A program made the translations under genes and the position numbers. This document shows, one piece after another, positions 1 to 7,989 of a DNA stretch of 17,636 nt (positions are counted from its first letter, which is position 1; the number at the start of each line of letters is the position of its first letter). The notes under the pieces were generated by a model. It saw only the letters and a program-made list of their open reading frames with translations. It did not search any database and was not told the DNA's origin. Origin of the DNA: CAZYMF01 sp964648215 (GTDB lineage Bacteria > Desulfobacterota > Binatia > HRBIN30 > JACQVA1); NCBI GenBank assembly GCA_964648215.1, contig CAZYMF010000095.1, positions 1-17,636 of the forward strand, given 5' to 3'.

Positions 1-541
1 GCTGGGCGTCCTCCATCACGTCGCGCAGGATGTTGGTGAGCTGGAAGGCGATGCCCAGATCGACCGCGTACTCGCGCGCGCTCGGGTTCTGATAGCCGAA
101 GATCTCGATGCACAGCAGGCCCACGGTCGAGGCCACCAGGTAGCAGTACTCGTAGAGCTCGGCGAACGTCTCGTAGCGCCGCCGCGACAGGTCCATCTCG
201 ACGCCGCGGATGAGATCGAGGAAATGCCGCCGGCCGAGCGGCAGGCGGCGCACGCTGTCCGCCAGCGCCAGGCTGATGGGATGCTCGGGCGCGCCGTCGT
301 AGACGCGCTCGACCTCTCCGCGCCAGCGCGCCAGCAGCGCCGCCGGATCGCGCTTGTCGGCATCGTCGGCGATGTCGTCGACGAAGCGGCAGAAAGCGTA
401 GACCGCGTACAGCGCCTCGCGCCGCAGCGGCGGCAGCAATCGGAAGGCGTAGTAGAAGTTGCTCGAGCTGCGGCGCGTCACCGACTGACAGTACTCGTAG
501 GCCTCGCGCAGATCCGGTTCCTGATGGGCGGCAGCCAGCAT
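1..541 (-). CDS. hpnD: Presqualene diphosphate synthase HpnD (partial, C-terminus outside window)
   Basis: This is a squalene/phytoene synthase family protein. In the three-enzyme bacterial squalene route (HpnD, HpnC, HpnE), HpnD condenses two farnesyl diphosphates to presqualene diphosphate. The 180 visible residues hold the first Asp-rich motif (DDIAD, residues 55-59, within AFCRFVDDIADD) and the second (NILRDVMED, residues 170-178), which bind the diphosphate-Mg clusters. The sequence runs off the window at position 1, so roughly 100 C-terminal residues of a normal 270-290 residue protein are missing from view. The ATG at 541 has a purine-rich Shine-Dalgarno stretch (GGGGAGGGAG) just upstream and lies 17 nt after the hpnC stop, so the two are co-transcribed. 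The choice of HpnD over HpnC rests on the RRSSSNFYYAFRLLP and NILRD style of its motifs, on having HpnC next to it, and on gene order. Confidence 0.9.
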   Translation of the reverse strand, partial: MLAAAHQEPDLREAYEYCQSVTRRSSSNFYYAFRLLPPLRREALYAVYAFCRFVDDIADDADKRDPAALLARWRGEVERVYDGAPEHPISLALADSVRRLPLGRRHFLDLIRGVEMDLSRRRYETFAELYEYCYLVASTVGLLCIEIFGYQNPSAREYAVDLGIAFQLTNILRDVMEDAQ

Positions 542-558
542 GACCCGCTCCCTCCCCT

Positions 559-1479
559 TCAGCTCGCCCCGGGCCGGCGCGGCCAAGGCGAGCGCAAGGC
601 GCGCAGCACCAGACCGACCTTACTCAGCTTCGACAGCGTCGGCCGCGCGCGAAAGACGTCGTAGTCGGCCTCCTCGATGCGCTCGAGGATCGCCAGCCCG
701 CCCCAGGCGAACAGGCGGACCTCGCGACCGAGCCGGCCGTCGACGAGCGTCGCCAGCCGCAAACCGGCGGCGAGCATGCCGCGCGCGCGCGCCACCTCGA
801 ACTGCATGAGGCGGCGCATCTCCTCGCTGCAGACGCCCTGGCGCACGTCTTCGACGTCACAGCCGAAGCGCTCGAGGTCCTCGAGCGGGAGGTAGATCCT
901 ACCCTTGGCGGCATCGACGGCGACGTCCTGCCAGAAATTGGTGAGCTGAAGACCGGTGCAGATCTGATCGGACAGCTGCTGCCGCTCCGCGTCGCGATGG
1001 CCGAACAGGTAGAGGATGAGATGACCGACCGGATCGGCCGAGCAACGGCAGTAGCCGCGCAGATCCGCGAAGGTCGCAAACGGCCGAAACTCGACGTCGG
1101 CGGCGAAGGCGCGCAGCAGATTGCGGAACGGATCGATCGGCAGATCGAACTCCGCCGCCGTCCGCCCCAGGGCGATGAAGATGGGATCGCTCGCCCGGCC
1201 GCGATAGCAGTCCTCCAGCGCCGCGCCCCAGACCGCCAGCCGGTCGAGGCGCGAGGCGGGATCGATCTCGCCTTCGTCGGCGATGTCGTCGGCCGTGCGG
1301 GCAAAGGCGTAGACGGCGGCAATGTGCCGGCGCAGGGCCCTGGGAAGCAGCCAGGAGCCGACGGTGAAGTTCTCGTAGTGCGAGCGAGCGATGCGCCAGC
1401 AGTGGCGATACGCCTCCTCGACCACGTTTGGGTCCTGCCCCGTCGCAGGCAGGACCTCCGCCATAGCTGGCGACGTCAC
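559..1479 (-). CDS. hpnC: Hydroxysqualene synthase HpnC
   Basis: A second squalene/phytoene synthase family enzyme, 306 residues, full length for the family. HpnC converts presqualene diphosphate from HpnD to hydroxysqualene, which HpnE then reduces to squalene for the cyclase. Visible motifs are HYENFTVGSWLLP (residues 34-46, typical of HpnC), the first Asp-rich motif DDIADE (64-69) and the second region NFWQDVAVD followed by KGRIYLP (181-198). The start is a GTG at 1479 preceded by GGAGG with a 7-nt spacer. An internal ATG at codon 6 is possible but has no comparable ribosome-binding site. It begins 51 nt after the shc stop and ends 17 nt before hpnD. HpnC versus HpnD assignment is by motif style and would be settled by a phylogenetic tree. 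Confidence 0.9.
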   Translation of the reverse strand: MTSPAMAEVLPATGQDPNVVEEAYRHCWRIARSHYENFTVGSWLLPRALRRHIAAVYAFARTADDIADEGEIDPASRLDRLAVWGAALEDCYRGRASDPIFIALGRTAAEFDLPIDPFRNLLRAFAADVEFRPFATFADLRGYCRCSADPVGHLILYLFGHRDAERQQLSDQICTGLQLTNFWQDVAVDAAKGRIYLPLEDLERFGCDVEDVRQGVCSEEMRRLMQFEVARARGMLAAGLRLATLVDGRLGREVRLFAWGGLAILERIEEADYDVFRARPTLSKLSKVGLVLRALRSPWPRRPGAS

Positions 1480-1486
1480 GCGCTCG

Positions 1487-1491
1487 CCTCC
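1487..1491 (-). promoter_or_regulatory. Ribosome-binding site that fixes the hpnC GTG start
   Basis: The minus strand reads GGAGG here, 7 nt before the GTG at 1479-1477. It supports the GTG over the ATG five codons further in. Confidence 0.6.
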
Positions 1492-1530
1492 GTCCGGGTG
1501 TTCATGATCATATCTTCTCTTCGACCGCGC

Positions 1531-3564
1531 TCACTCCGCGCCCATGGCCACGGCCTGTCGTCGCGGCTGCGGTAGCGGCCGCAGCTCGCGCAGCCGCCCA
1601 CCGCCGTTGCCGCCGTGCGCCTCGGCCAGCCGGGCGCGCGCGCGCCCGAGGGCCATCAGCGGGAAGTAGTTCCGGTACATGTCGTAGCGCAGGTAGAAAT
1701 GACGCGGAAAACCCGTGCCGGTGAACTCCTCCTCCGGCCAGGTGCCGTCGGGGCGCTGCTGTTCGAGCAGATGACGGACGCCGCGGAGCAGCTCCGGGCT
1801 GGCCCCGCGCTCGCCGGCGATCAGGCCGAGCATCGCCCACGCGGTTTGCGACGGCGTCGATCGGCCGCGGCCGGCCTCGCCCTCGTCGGCGTACGAGCGG
1901 AGCGATTCGCCCCAGCCGCCGTCGGGGTTCTGGTGCGCCTTGAGCCAGCTCGCGGCGCGGCGCATGTGCGGCGCCTCGGGAGCGTCGCCGATGGCGCGCA
2001 GCCCGGCGAGAGCCGACCACGTGCCGTAGATGAAGTTCGATCCCCAGCGGCCCCACCACGAGCCGTCGGCCCGCTGCGTGCGCAGCACGAAGGCGTGCGC
2101 CCTCCGGGCGCGCTCGTAGCGCAGGTCGAAGCCGTAGTTGCCCATCAGCTCCAACAGCCGCCCGGTGAGATCCTCGGTCGGCGGGTCGATCATCGCCTCC
2201 ATGTCGGCGAACGGAATCTTGTTGAGGAACTCGGAGTCGTTGTCGGTGTCGAAGGCACCGAAGCCGCCGTTGCGGCTCTGCATCCCCAGCGTCCAGTTGA
2301 GACCGTAGGCGATCGCCTTGTCCTTGCGCGCCTCGTCGCTGAGGGCGATGCGCTTGAGGGCCATCAAGATGACCGCGGAGTCGTCGACGTCGGGGTACCA
2401 GTCGTTGGCGAACTCGAAGGCCCAGCCGCCGGGCTCGAGCTCGGGGTTGTAGATCTGCCAGTCGCCGGGCTTGAAGATCTGGTTGGCGATCAACCAGTCG
2501 GCGGCGCGCGTCAGCGCCGGGTGGCCGGCGCCGCAGCCGGAATCGAGCAGCGCCTTGGCGGCCAGCGCGGTGTCCCACGTCGGCGACACGCACGGCTGAA
2601 AGAACATCTGCCCGTCGTGCTCGACGAGAAAGTCGTCGATGGCCTGGACGCCCTTGACGACCGCCGGATGATCGTCGCCGTAACCGAGCATGCGCAGCGC
2701 CATCACGGAGTTGATCATCGCCGGTTGGATACCGCCCCAGCCGCCGTTGGCATCCTGGTGCGACAGGATCCAGCGTTCGGCGCGATCGAGGGCGCGCGCC
2801 CGCAACGGCTTCCACGGGCTGCGGCCGACGAGCTTGAGCACGCGGTCGAGGGCGAGAAAGAAGTTGCGCCAGGTGATCGGCTCCGGGCTGCGCGCGAAGG
2901 ACAGCTGCTCCGGCGTCGGCGGCGTCACCCACAGCTCGCTCACGCCCATGGCCTCGGCGATGCGGATCTGCGGGCGTTTGGCCATGATGACGGTGAGCGG
3001 AACGACGGTGCCGCGCGCCCAGCTCGACAGCGCGTAGATGTTGATCGGGAACCACGACGGCAGCAGCACCAGCTCCACCGGCATCGCCGGCAGACCTTTC
3101 CAGGGGAACTGCCCGAAGTAGGCCAGGAAGCAGCGGGTGAAGACGCCGGCGCGCGCCAGGCCGCCGTGGTCGAGGATGAACTCGCGCGCGCGCCGCAGCG
3201 GCTCCTCGTCGGCGTGGTGCCCGACCAGCTTGAGCGCGAAGTACGCCTCGATGGTATTGTTCAGGTGCCCCGGACCGCCGTGGTACAGGGACCAGCTGCC
3301 GTCGGCGGCTTGCGTGGCGAGCAGGTGATCGGCGACGCGCCGTTCGACCGCCTCCGGGCGCCGCCCCATGAAGCGGTTGAAGAAGATATACTCGGCGTCC
3401 ATCGTGGCGTTGGCCTCGAGCGGCGCGTGCCAGAATCCCTCCGGGCGCTGCGTGGCCAGAAAGTAGTCGCGGCTGCGCCGAATCGCCTCGTCGAGGCGGC
3501 CGCGCAGCTCCTCACGCGCCAGCGGCGTGGCGTCGCTCGCTACCGTTTGCGTCATCCCTTCCAT
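1531..3564 (-). CDS. shc: Squalene-hopene cyclase
   Basis: Cyclises squalene to hopene or hopanol, the committed step of hopanoid synthesis; family members are monotopic inner-membrane proteins. The 677-residue length is normal. The catalytic DXDD proton-donor motif is DVDD at residues 392-395. Seven QW-type repeats can be read: residues 39-45, 85-91, 270-276, 429-435 (QSRNGGF), 497-503, 545-551 and 603-609 (QRPDGTW). The late motif GTGFPRHFYLRYDMYRNYFP (616-634) is typical of bacterial SHC C-termini. The ATG at 3564 has GAGG five nt upstream; a second ATG three codons later (3555) is possible. Either way the start lies inside the end of mvaK1, an overlap of 44-53 nt. Lying between mevalonate kinase and the squalene synthases, it joins isoprenoid supply to hopanoid output in one transcript. 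The C-terminal 25 or so residues are low complexity and probably disordered. Confidence 0.96.
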   Translation of the reverse strand: MEGMTQTVASDATPLAREELRGRLDEAIRRSRDYFLATQRPEGFWHAPLEANATMDAEYIFFNRFMGRRPEAVERRVADHLLATQAADGSWSLYHGGPGHLNNTIEAYFALKLVGHHADEEPLRRAREFILDHGGLARAGVFTRCFLAYFGQFPWKGLPAMPVELVLLPSWFPINIYALSSWARGTVVPLTVIMAKRPQIRIAEAMGVSELWVTPPTPEQLSFARSPEPITWRNFFLALDRVLKLVGRSPWKPLRARALDRAERWILSHQDANGGWGGIQPAMINSVMALRMLGYGDDHPAVVKGVQAIDDFLVEHDGQMFFQPCVSPTWDTALAAKALLDSGCGAGHPALTRAADWLIANQIFKPGDWQIYNPELEPGGWAFEFANDWYPDVDDSAVILMALKRIALSDEARKDKAIAYGLNWTLGMQSRNGGFGAFDTDNDSEFLNKIPFADMEAMIDPPTEDLTGRLLELMGNYGFDLRYERARRAHAFVLRTQRADGSWWGRWGSNFIYGTWSALAGLRAIGDAPEAPHMRRAASWLKAHQNPDGGWGESLRSYADEGEAGRGRSTPSQTAWAMLGLIAGERGASPELLRGVRHLLEQQRPDGTWPEEEFTGTGFPRHFYLRYDMYRNYFPLMALGRARARLAEAHGGNGGGRLRELRPLPQPRRQAVAMGAE

Positions 3565-4525
3565 CTGTTCCTCTTCCTCCGTGGTGCGCGATGTCGGTTG
3601 AGAAGGCCTGCCAGCCGGCGTGCGTGAACGCCGCGATCAGTCGCTCGCGCTCGTCCGGGCAGAGGCAGATCACGGCGCCGCCGCCGCCCCCGCCGGTGAG
3701 CTTCGCGCCCAGCGCACCGCCGCGGCGGGCCAGCGTCACCATGTTCTCGAGCTCGTCGGTCGACACCCCGAGCGCGTGCAGCAGGCCATGGTTGGCATTC
3801 ATGGCCAGGCCCAGCTCGGTCAGATCGCCGGCGGCGACGGCGGCCTCGGCATCGGCCACCAGCCAGCCGATCTCGTCGAAGAACTGCTCGTGTCGCTGCG
3901 GATCCTCGAGCCGCCGCCGGCGCAGCGCGCCGACGGTGGTGCTCGTCGACCGCGGCTCGCGCCCGAGCGCGATCACCAGCGGTAGCGATCGCGGCGCGGC
4001 GAGCGCTCGCACGTGCGCGCCGGCGTCGTCCCGACGGAACGAGATCAACCCGCCGTAGGCGGCGGCGCTGTTGTCGATGCCCGACGGCGTGCCGTGAAAG
4101 ATGGTCTCGATCTCGAATGCCAGCGCGCTCACCTCGGCGACGGCGAGAGGACGGCCCGCTTGCGCCGCCAGCGCGCGAATCAGCGCGACGCTGAGCGCGG
4201 CCGAGCTGCCCAGGCCCATGGCGCGGGGCAGGGTCGAGGATACGCCGGCGACGAAGTCGCGCTCCGGTCCGTCGACCAGCTCGATGGCCCGCGCCAGGGC
4301 CGCCGCCAGACGGGAGTCGTCCTCCGGCTCGAAGCGAGCCGGGCCGGACGCGGAGCGCAGCGTGACCGTGACGTGGCGGTCGATCGCCGCGGCGATCGCG
4401 ACACGACCGTAGACCACGGCGTGTTCGCCGAGCAGGATCACCTTGCCCGGGGCGGTGCCGACGATTTCGTTGCGGTGACTCACATCCGTGACCTGTGCAG
4501 GGCGATAGGGGCGGCCGGCCTTCAC
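3512..4525 (-). CDS. mvaK1: Mevalonate kinase (GHMP kinase family)
   Basis: Phosphorylates (R)-mevalonate to 5-phosphomevalonate with ATP. GHMP kinase signatures are in order: N-terminal APGKVILLGEHAVVYG (residues 25-40), the ATP-binding loop MGLGSSAALS (103-112), the substrate region HGTPSGIDNSA (144-154) with the probable catalytic Asp151, and the C-terminal glycine motif GAKLTGGGGGGA (273-284). HGTPSGIDN separates it from phosphomevalonate kinase. The 337-residue length is normal. The GTG at 4525 overlaps the mvaA stop by 4 nt (GTGA), which suggests translational coupling, but has no clear Shine-Dalgarno sequence. A GTG at 4483 (codon 15) would give an N-terminus closer to typical family members, so the start is uncertain. 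The last residues are encoded by DNA that also encodes the start of shc. Confidence 0.95.
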   Translation of the reverse strand: MKAGRPYRPAQVTDVSHRNEIVGTAPGKVILLGEHAVVYGRVAIAAAIDRHVTVTLRSASGPARFEPEDDSRLAAALARAIELVDGPERDFVAGVSSTLPRAMGLGSSAALSVALIRALAAQAGRPLAVAEVSALAFEIETIFHGTPSGIDNSAAAYGGLISFRRDDAGAHVRALAAPRSLPLVIALGREPRSTSTTVGALRRRRLEDPQRHEQFFDEIGWLVADAEAAVAAGDLTELGLAMNANHGLLHALGVSTDELENMVTLARRGGALGAKLTGGGGGGAVICLCPDERERLIAAFTHAGWQAFSTDIAHHGGRGTDGRDDANGSERRHAAGA

Positions 4526-5856
4526 GTCCCGGCAAGCAGGCCGTCGCCGAGCTGGACCGATTCGAGAATCTCGCGCGCCTTGCTGATCTTGATCTCACCG
4601 CAGGCAATCAGCCGCTCGATGACGCGCCCGACCAATGCTTCCGGAGCGCCGGCGGCGATGGCCACGCCGCGCGCGTGCAGCGCCATGTGACCGCGCTGGA
4701 TTCCGTCGGTGACCAGCGCGCGCATGGCGGAGAAGTTCTGGCCCAGACCGACCGCGGCCATCACGCCGGCGAGCTCGCGGGCGGACGACACCCCGAGCAG
4801 GCGCAGCGACAGTCGCACCCGCGGGTTGACCTGCAGATTGCCTCCGACCGTGCCGACGGCGAGCGGCAGCTCGATCTTGCCCACCAGGTAGTCGTCCTCG
4901 ACGCGCCACTGGCTGAGCGGGCGGTAGCGACCGCTGCGCGCGGCATACGCGTGCGCGCCGGCCTCGATCCCCCGCCAATCCTGCCCGGTGGCGAGGGCCA
5001 CCGCGTCGATCCCGTTCATGATACCCTTGTTGTGCGTCGTTGCCCGGTAGGGGTCGGCGTCGGCGAAGGCCCACGCCTCCATCAACCGCTCCGCCACCTC
5101 GCGCCCCGAGCACTCCCCCTCCGCCAGCAGAGCGAAGGGGATGCGTGCCGACGCACGCGCCAGCCGCTCGTCGGCGAGGTTCGAGAGAATGCGCAGGCGG
5201 GCGCGGCCGCCGGTGAGGTCCTCGAGCGTCGGGGCGATCGCCTCGGCGATCGAGTTGATGGCGTTGGCGCCCATGGCGTCGCCGACGTCGACGAGCACGT
5301 GCACCACCAGCATCGGACCGCAGGCCGTGTCCGGGAGCGGGCGCACCTGCACGCCGGTGGCGCCACCGCCGCGCCGCACCATGTTGGGGTGAACCGCATT
5401 GGCGATCGCCAGCAACCGGTCGCGGGCCTGCTCGACCCGTCGCGCCGCGGCGCTCAGGTCGGGGACACGGACGAGCTGGACCTGGCCGATCATCAGCGAG
5501 CGGTCGCCCTCGGCGGCAAAGCCGCCGGCATCGCGAATCACGCGCGCGGCATGGCTGGCGGCGGCGATGACCGAGGGCTCCTCGACGACCATCGGCACGA
5601 CGCGGTCCGCGCCGTTGATGAGGAAGTTGAGCCCCACGCCGAGCGGCAGGCCGAGCACGCCGATGGCGTTCTCCACCATGTGGTCCGCCACGTCGAAGGA
5701 AAGGGGCGAGGCCTGCTCGATCTCGCGCAGCTCGTCCTCCGTCAGACGGAACCGCTCCGCCAGCCGAGCCAGACGCTCGTGCCGAGAGAGGCGATAGAAC
5801 CCGGCAATGCGTGAGCCCTGCCCATTCATTTTCGCTGCCTTCGCTGTCTCGTTCAT
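4522..5856 (-). CDS. mvaA: Class II hydroxymethylglutaryl-CoA reductase
   Basis: Catalyses the interconversion of HMG-CoA and mevalonate. It is the soluble bacterial class II type, with no membrane helices. By alignment to the Pseudomonas mevalonii enzyme from memory, the catalytic residues are present: Glu93 (in VVEEPS), Lys277 (in THNKGIMNGID), Asp293 (in GQDWR) and His390 (in RGHMALHAR). The dinucleotide-region motif DVGDAMGANAINS is intact. The Asp used for NADH choice in P. mevalonii (Asp146) aligns with His156 here, so NADH use should not be assumed. The chosen ATG at 5856 gives 444 residues and has GAGGAG (12 nt) and AGAAG (5 nt) upstream. A GTG at 5892, overlapping the fni stop by 4 nt, would add 12 residues but has no Shine-Dalgarno sequence. 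Its place mid-operon, flanked by fni and mvaK1, supports a biosynthetic direction. Confidence 0.95.
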   Translation of the reverse strand: MNETAKAAKMNGQGSRIAGFYRLSRHERLARLAERFRLTEDELREIEQASPLSFDVADHMVENAIGVLGLPLGVGLNFLINGADRVVPMVVEEPSVIAAASHAARVIRDAGGFAAEGDRSLMIGQVQLVRVPDLSAAARRVEQARDRLLAIANAVHPNMVRRGGGATGVQVRPLPDTACGPMLVVHVLVDVGDAMGANAINSIAEAIAPTLEDLTGGRARLRILSNLADERLARASARIPFALLAEGECSGREVAERLMEAWAFADADPYRATTHNKGIMNGIDAVALATGQDWRGIEAGAHAYAARSGRYRPLSQWRVEDDYLVGKIELPLAVGTVGGNLQVNPRVRLSLRLLGVSSARELAGVMAAVGLGQNFSAMRALVTDGIQRGHMALHARGVAIAAGAPEALVGRVIERLIACGEIKISKAREILESVQLGDGLLAGT

Positions 5857-5888
5857 CGCTACTTCTCGCTCCTCGAGCCGGCGCGGAT

Positions 5889-6980
5889 TCACCGCGGGCT
5901 CGCTTCACTCTCCGGGAAAGCCGCCAGCCAGGCCTTGATCCGATCGCCCAGTACCACCGGCTGCCGCGCCAGATCGCCCAGCGTCCGCGAGCCGGTCAGC
6001 AACATCGCGGTCCTCAAGCCATCGACGAGCTGGTTCACCAGAGTCACTGCGGCGTCGATGCCACCGGCGCGGTAGGCGCGATACACCGGCAATGCCGCCC
6101 CGCACAGGCGCGCCCCGAGGGCAACCGCCTTGGCGATATCCAGGCCGTTGCGAATACCGCCGCTGGCGATCAGCTCCAGCCCGAGACCGCGGAGCATGGC
6201 CAGGGAGGCGGCGGTCGGGATGCCCCAGTCGGCGAACAGCTGGCCGAGCTGCCGGCTGCGGGTGTCGCCACGCAAGGTCTCGACCCGTACCCAAGAGGTG
6301 CCGCCGGCGCCCGACACGTCGACGTAGCGCACCCCGGTTTCGCGCAGCGCCAGACCGACCGCGCGCGAGATGCCGCAGCCGGTTTCCTTCGCCACCACCG
6401 GCACGGTCAGCTCGCGGCACAATCGCCGCAGGGCCGCGTAGCCGTCGCGGAAGCTGCGATCGCCCTCGGGCTGGACCAGCTCCTGCGCCGGATTCAAATG
6501 CACGCACAGGGCATCGGCACCGACGTCGGTCACCAGGCGTTGCAGCTCCGCGGTCGCCTGCTCGCCCGCCTGGGCGACGCCGATGTTGGCGAGCAGCAGC
6601 GTGGTGGGCGCAAACTCGCGCACCTGGAAGGTCCAGGCGGTTTCCGGGTCGCGCTGCATCACGCGCTGGCTGCCGAGACCGAAGCCGATGCCGCAGCGTT
6701 CGGCGACGGTGGCGAGATCGCGGTTGACGGAGAACGCTTCGCCGGTGCCGCCGGTCATGCCGGTGATCAGGAACGGCGCGCGTAGCCGTTTGCCGAGGAA
6801 GTCGATGCTGACGTCGACGTCGTCGAGCGCCAGCTCCGGAAGGGCGTTGTGGACGAGATCCACCTCTTCGAACAGGGTGGTCTTCGCCGGGTACTGCACC
6901 TCCTCGTTCTGACAGAGCTCGAGGTGCGAGCCCTTGCGGTGACGCAGCACGGCGCCGGCCTTGTCCTTAGGCGTGGCCAA
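5889..6980 (-). CDS. fni: Type 2 isopentenyl-diphosphate delta-isomerase (FMN-dependent)
   Basis: Interconverts IPP and DMAPP, needed because the mevalonate route makes only IPP. It has the TIM-barrel type 2 fold with FMN. Motifs counted from the TTG start: KGSHLELC (16-23), the LVHNALPEL signature (42-50), ITGMTGGT (72-79), GIGFGLGSQR (97-106), LANIG (130-134), HLNPAQE (161-167) whose Gln166 and Glu167 match the substrate and Mg ligands of the family, KETGCGISR (198-206), DVSGAGGTSW (221-230) and ASGGIRNGLD (272-281). The TTG at 6980 is chosen because AGGAG sits 6 nt before it and it removes an N-terminal extension unlike the family. This gives 363 residues and a 14-nt overlap with the end of mvaK2. 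Unrelated to the Zn-dependent type 1 isomerase. Confidence 0.95.
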   Translation of the reverse strand: MATPKDKAGAVLRHRKGSHLELCQNEEVQYPAKTTLFEEVDLVHNALPELALDDVDVSIDFLGKRLRAPFLITGMTGGTGEAFSVNRDLATVAERCGIGFGLGSQRVMQRDPETAWTFQVREFAPTTLLLANIGVAQAGEQATAELQRLVTDVGADALCVHLNPAQELVQPEGDRSFRDGYAALRRLCRELTVPVVAKETGCGISRAVGLALRETGVRYVDVSGAGGTSWVRVETLRGDTRSRQLGQLFADWGIPTAASLAMLRGLGLELIASGGIRNGLDIAKAVALGARLCGAALPVYRAYRAGGIDAAVTLVNQLVDGLRTAMLLTGSRTLGDLARQPVVLGDRIKAWLAAFPESEASPR

Positions 6981-7989
6981 GGGAAACTCCTGCGTGATCG
7001 AAGCCGAGATCGAGCGGCACGATACCCGCCGCGCGCCAGGCGTCGCGGATCCGATCGGCAACGGCTGGCTGCCGGGTCAGAGCGATGCCGCAGTCGCCGC
7101 CGCCGGCGCCCGACAGCTTGGCTCCCGCCCCCTGCTGGCGCGCCAGGGCGACGAGCGTCCTCAACCGCGAGGTCGCCAGGGTCATGCCGAGGGCGGCGCC
7201 GAGCTGCTCGATGATGTCGCCGTTGCTGTTGAGCGCCGCTTCCGACACCGTTCCCTGACCGAGCGCTTGCAGAAACATCGCCACGCAGGCGCGGCTGTCC
7301 TGCACGAAGACCGCGCGTTTGGCCGCGCCACCGTTGCGCGCCGCCAGATAGCGCTGCACCAGCGTTGCCGTGGATGCCGGCGTACCGGTCCAGCCGACCA
7401 GCAAGGCGGTGTCCGGGGGAAGCAGGAGCGGCCGTATGCGCGCTGCCGGCGAACCGGGCTCGAAGGTGATCACGCCGCCGTAGCAGCTCGCCGCCACGTC
7501 GGCGCCGCTCCCGACCCCGGTCTGCGCCAGCCGATGCGCCTCCAGGGACAGGCGGAAGATCTCGTCGCGCACGCCGAGGTTGCGCAAATCCCTGCCGGCA
7601 GCGGCAAGAAGCGCCCCGACGACGGCGACGGTTACGGCGGCGCTGCTGCCCAGACCGGTCTTCGCCCCCGAGATATCGGCCAGATTGCTGGCGATCGACA
7701 ACGCGAACCCGGAATCGGCCAGGCCGGAGACACTGCCGAGCGCGAGGCGACAGGCCGCGAGGGCGAAGGCCAGCGGGCCTTCGGCCGGCGGCACGGCGCC
7801 GGTCGGGAACTCGACCGTGGCGGCGAGGGCCGGCGCGTCGATGCGTACGGTCGAGCGGCCCGGCGTGCGGGCCAGACGGACCTCGACGTGGCGGTCGACC
7901 GCGGCGACCACGGCCGGACAGCCGTCGAGCACGGCGTATTCGCCGAGCAGGAACAGCTTCCCCGGCGCCCTTACCGTCACCTCGCTCAT
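6967..7989 (-). CDS. mvaK2: Phosphomevalonate kinase (GHMP family)
   Basis: Phosphorylates 5-phosphomevalonate to 5-diphosphomevalonate. The 340 residues carry VRAPGKLFLLGEYAVLDG (6-23), the ATP loop KTGLGSSAAVTVA (110-122), the substrate region TGVGSGADVAASCYGG (157-172) and the C-terminal GAKLSGAGGGDCGIAL (289-304). SGADVAAS and GAGGGDCGIA distinguish phosphomevalonate kinase from mevalonate kinase. The ATG at 7989 overlaps the mvaD stop as ATGA and places the GHMP N-terminal motif at the usual distance from the start; the reading frame stays open further upstream but that part is not family-like. It overlaps fni by 14 nt at its end. Its presence beside mvaD argues for the classical pathway over the archaeal type with phosphomevalonate dehydratase or decarboxylase. 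Confidence 0.94.
   Translation of the reverse strand: MSEVTVRAPGKLFLLGEYAVLDGCPAVVAAVDRHVEVRLARTPGRSTVRIDAPALAATVEFPTGAVPPAEGPLAFALAACRLALGSVSGLADSGFALSIASNLADISGAKTGLGSSAAVTVAVVGALLAAAGRDLRNLGVRDEIFRLSLEAHRLAQTGVGSGADVAASCYGGVITFEPGSPAARIRPLLLPPDTALLVGWTGTPASTATLVQRYLAARNGGAAKRAVFVQDSRACVAMFLQALGQGTVSEAALNSNGDIIEQLGAALGMTLATSRLRTLVALARQQGAGAKLSGAGGGDCGIALTRQPAVADRIRDAWRAAGIVPLDLGFDHAGVSLGHA
6987..6991 (-). promoter_or_regulatory. Ribosome-binding site that fixes the fni TTG start
   Basis: The minus strand reads AGGAG, 6 nt before the TTG at 6980-6978. It lies inside the last codons of mvaK2, so fni is translated from a signal inside the upstream gene. This decides the start in favour of TTG over the longer reading that would extend to about 7061. 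Confidence 0.65.

Noticed and set aside
559..1479. Reading hpnC or hpnD as phytoene synthase (crtB) for carotenoids
   Set aside because: The pair of adjacent synthases next to shc and the HpnC-type HYENFTVGSWLLP motif point to the squalene route; no carotenoid desaturase is in view.
1480..1530. A nine-codon minus-strand frame (ATG at 1506) ending in a TGA that overlaps the hpnC GTG
   Set aside because: Such a frame can occur by chance in a 51-nt gap, and the GGAGG inside it is fully explained as the hpnC ribosome-binding site.
1615..3627. A 670-codon plus-strand open frame antisense to shc
   Set aside because: It mirrors the cyclase gene, is Arg/Val/Gly-rich without any family motif, and arises from high G+C keeping the opposite strand free of stops.
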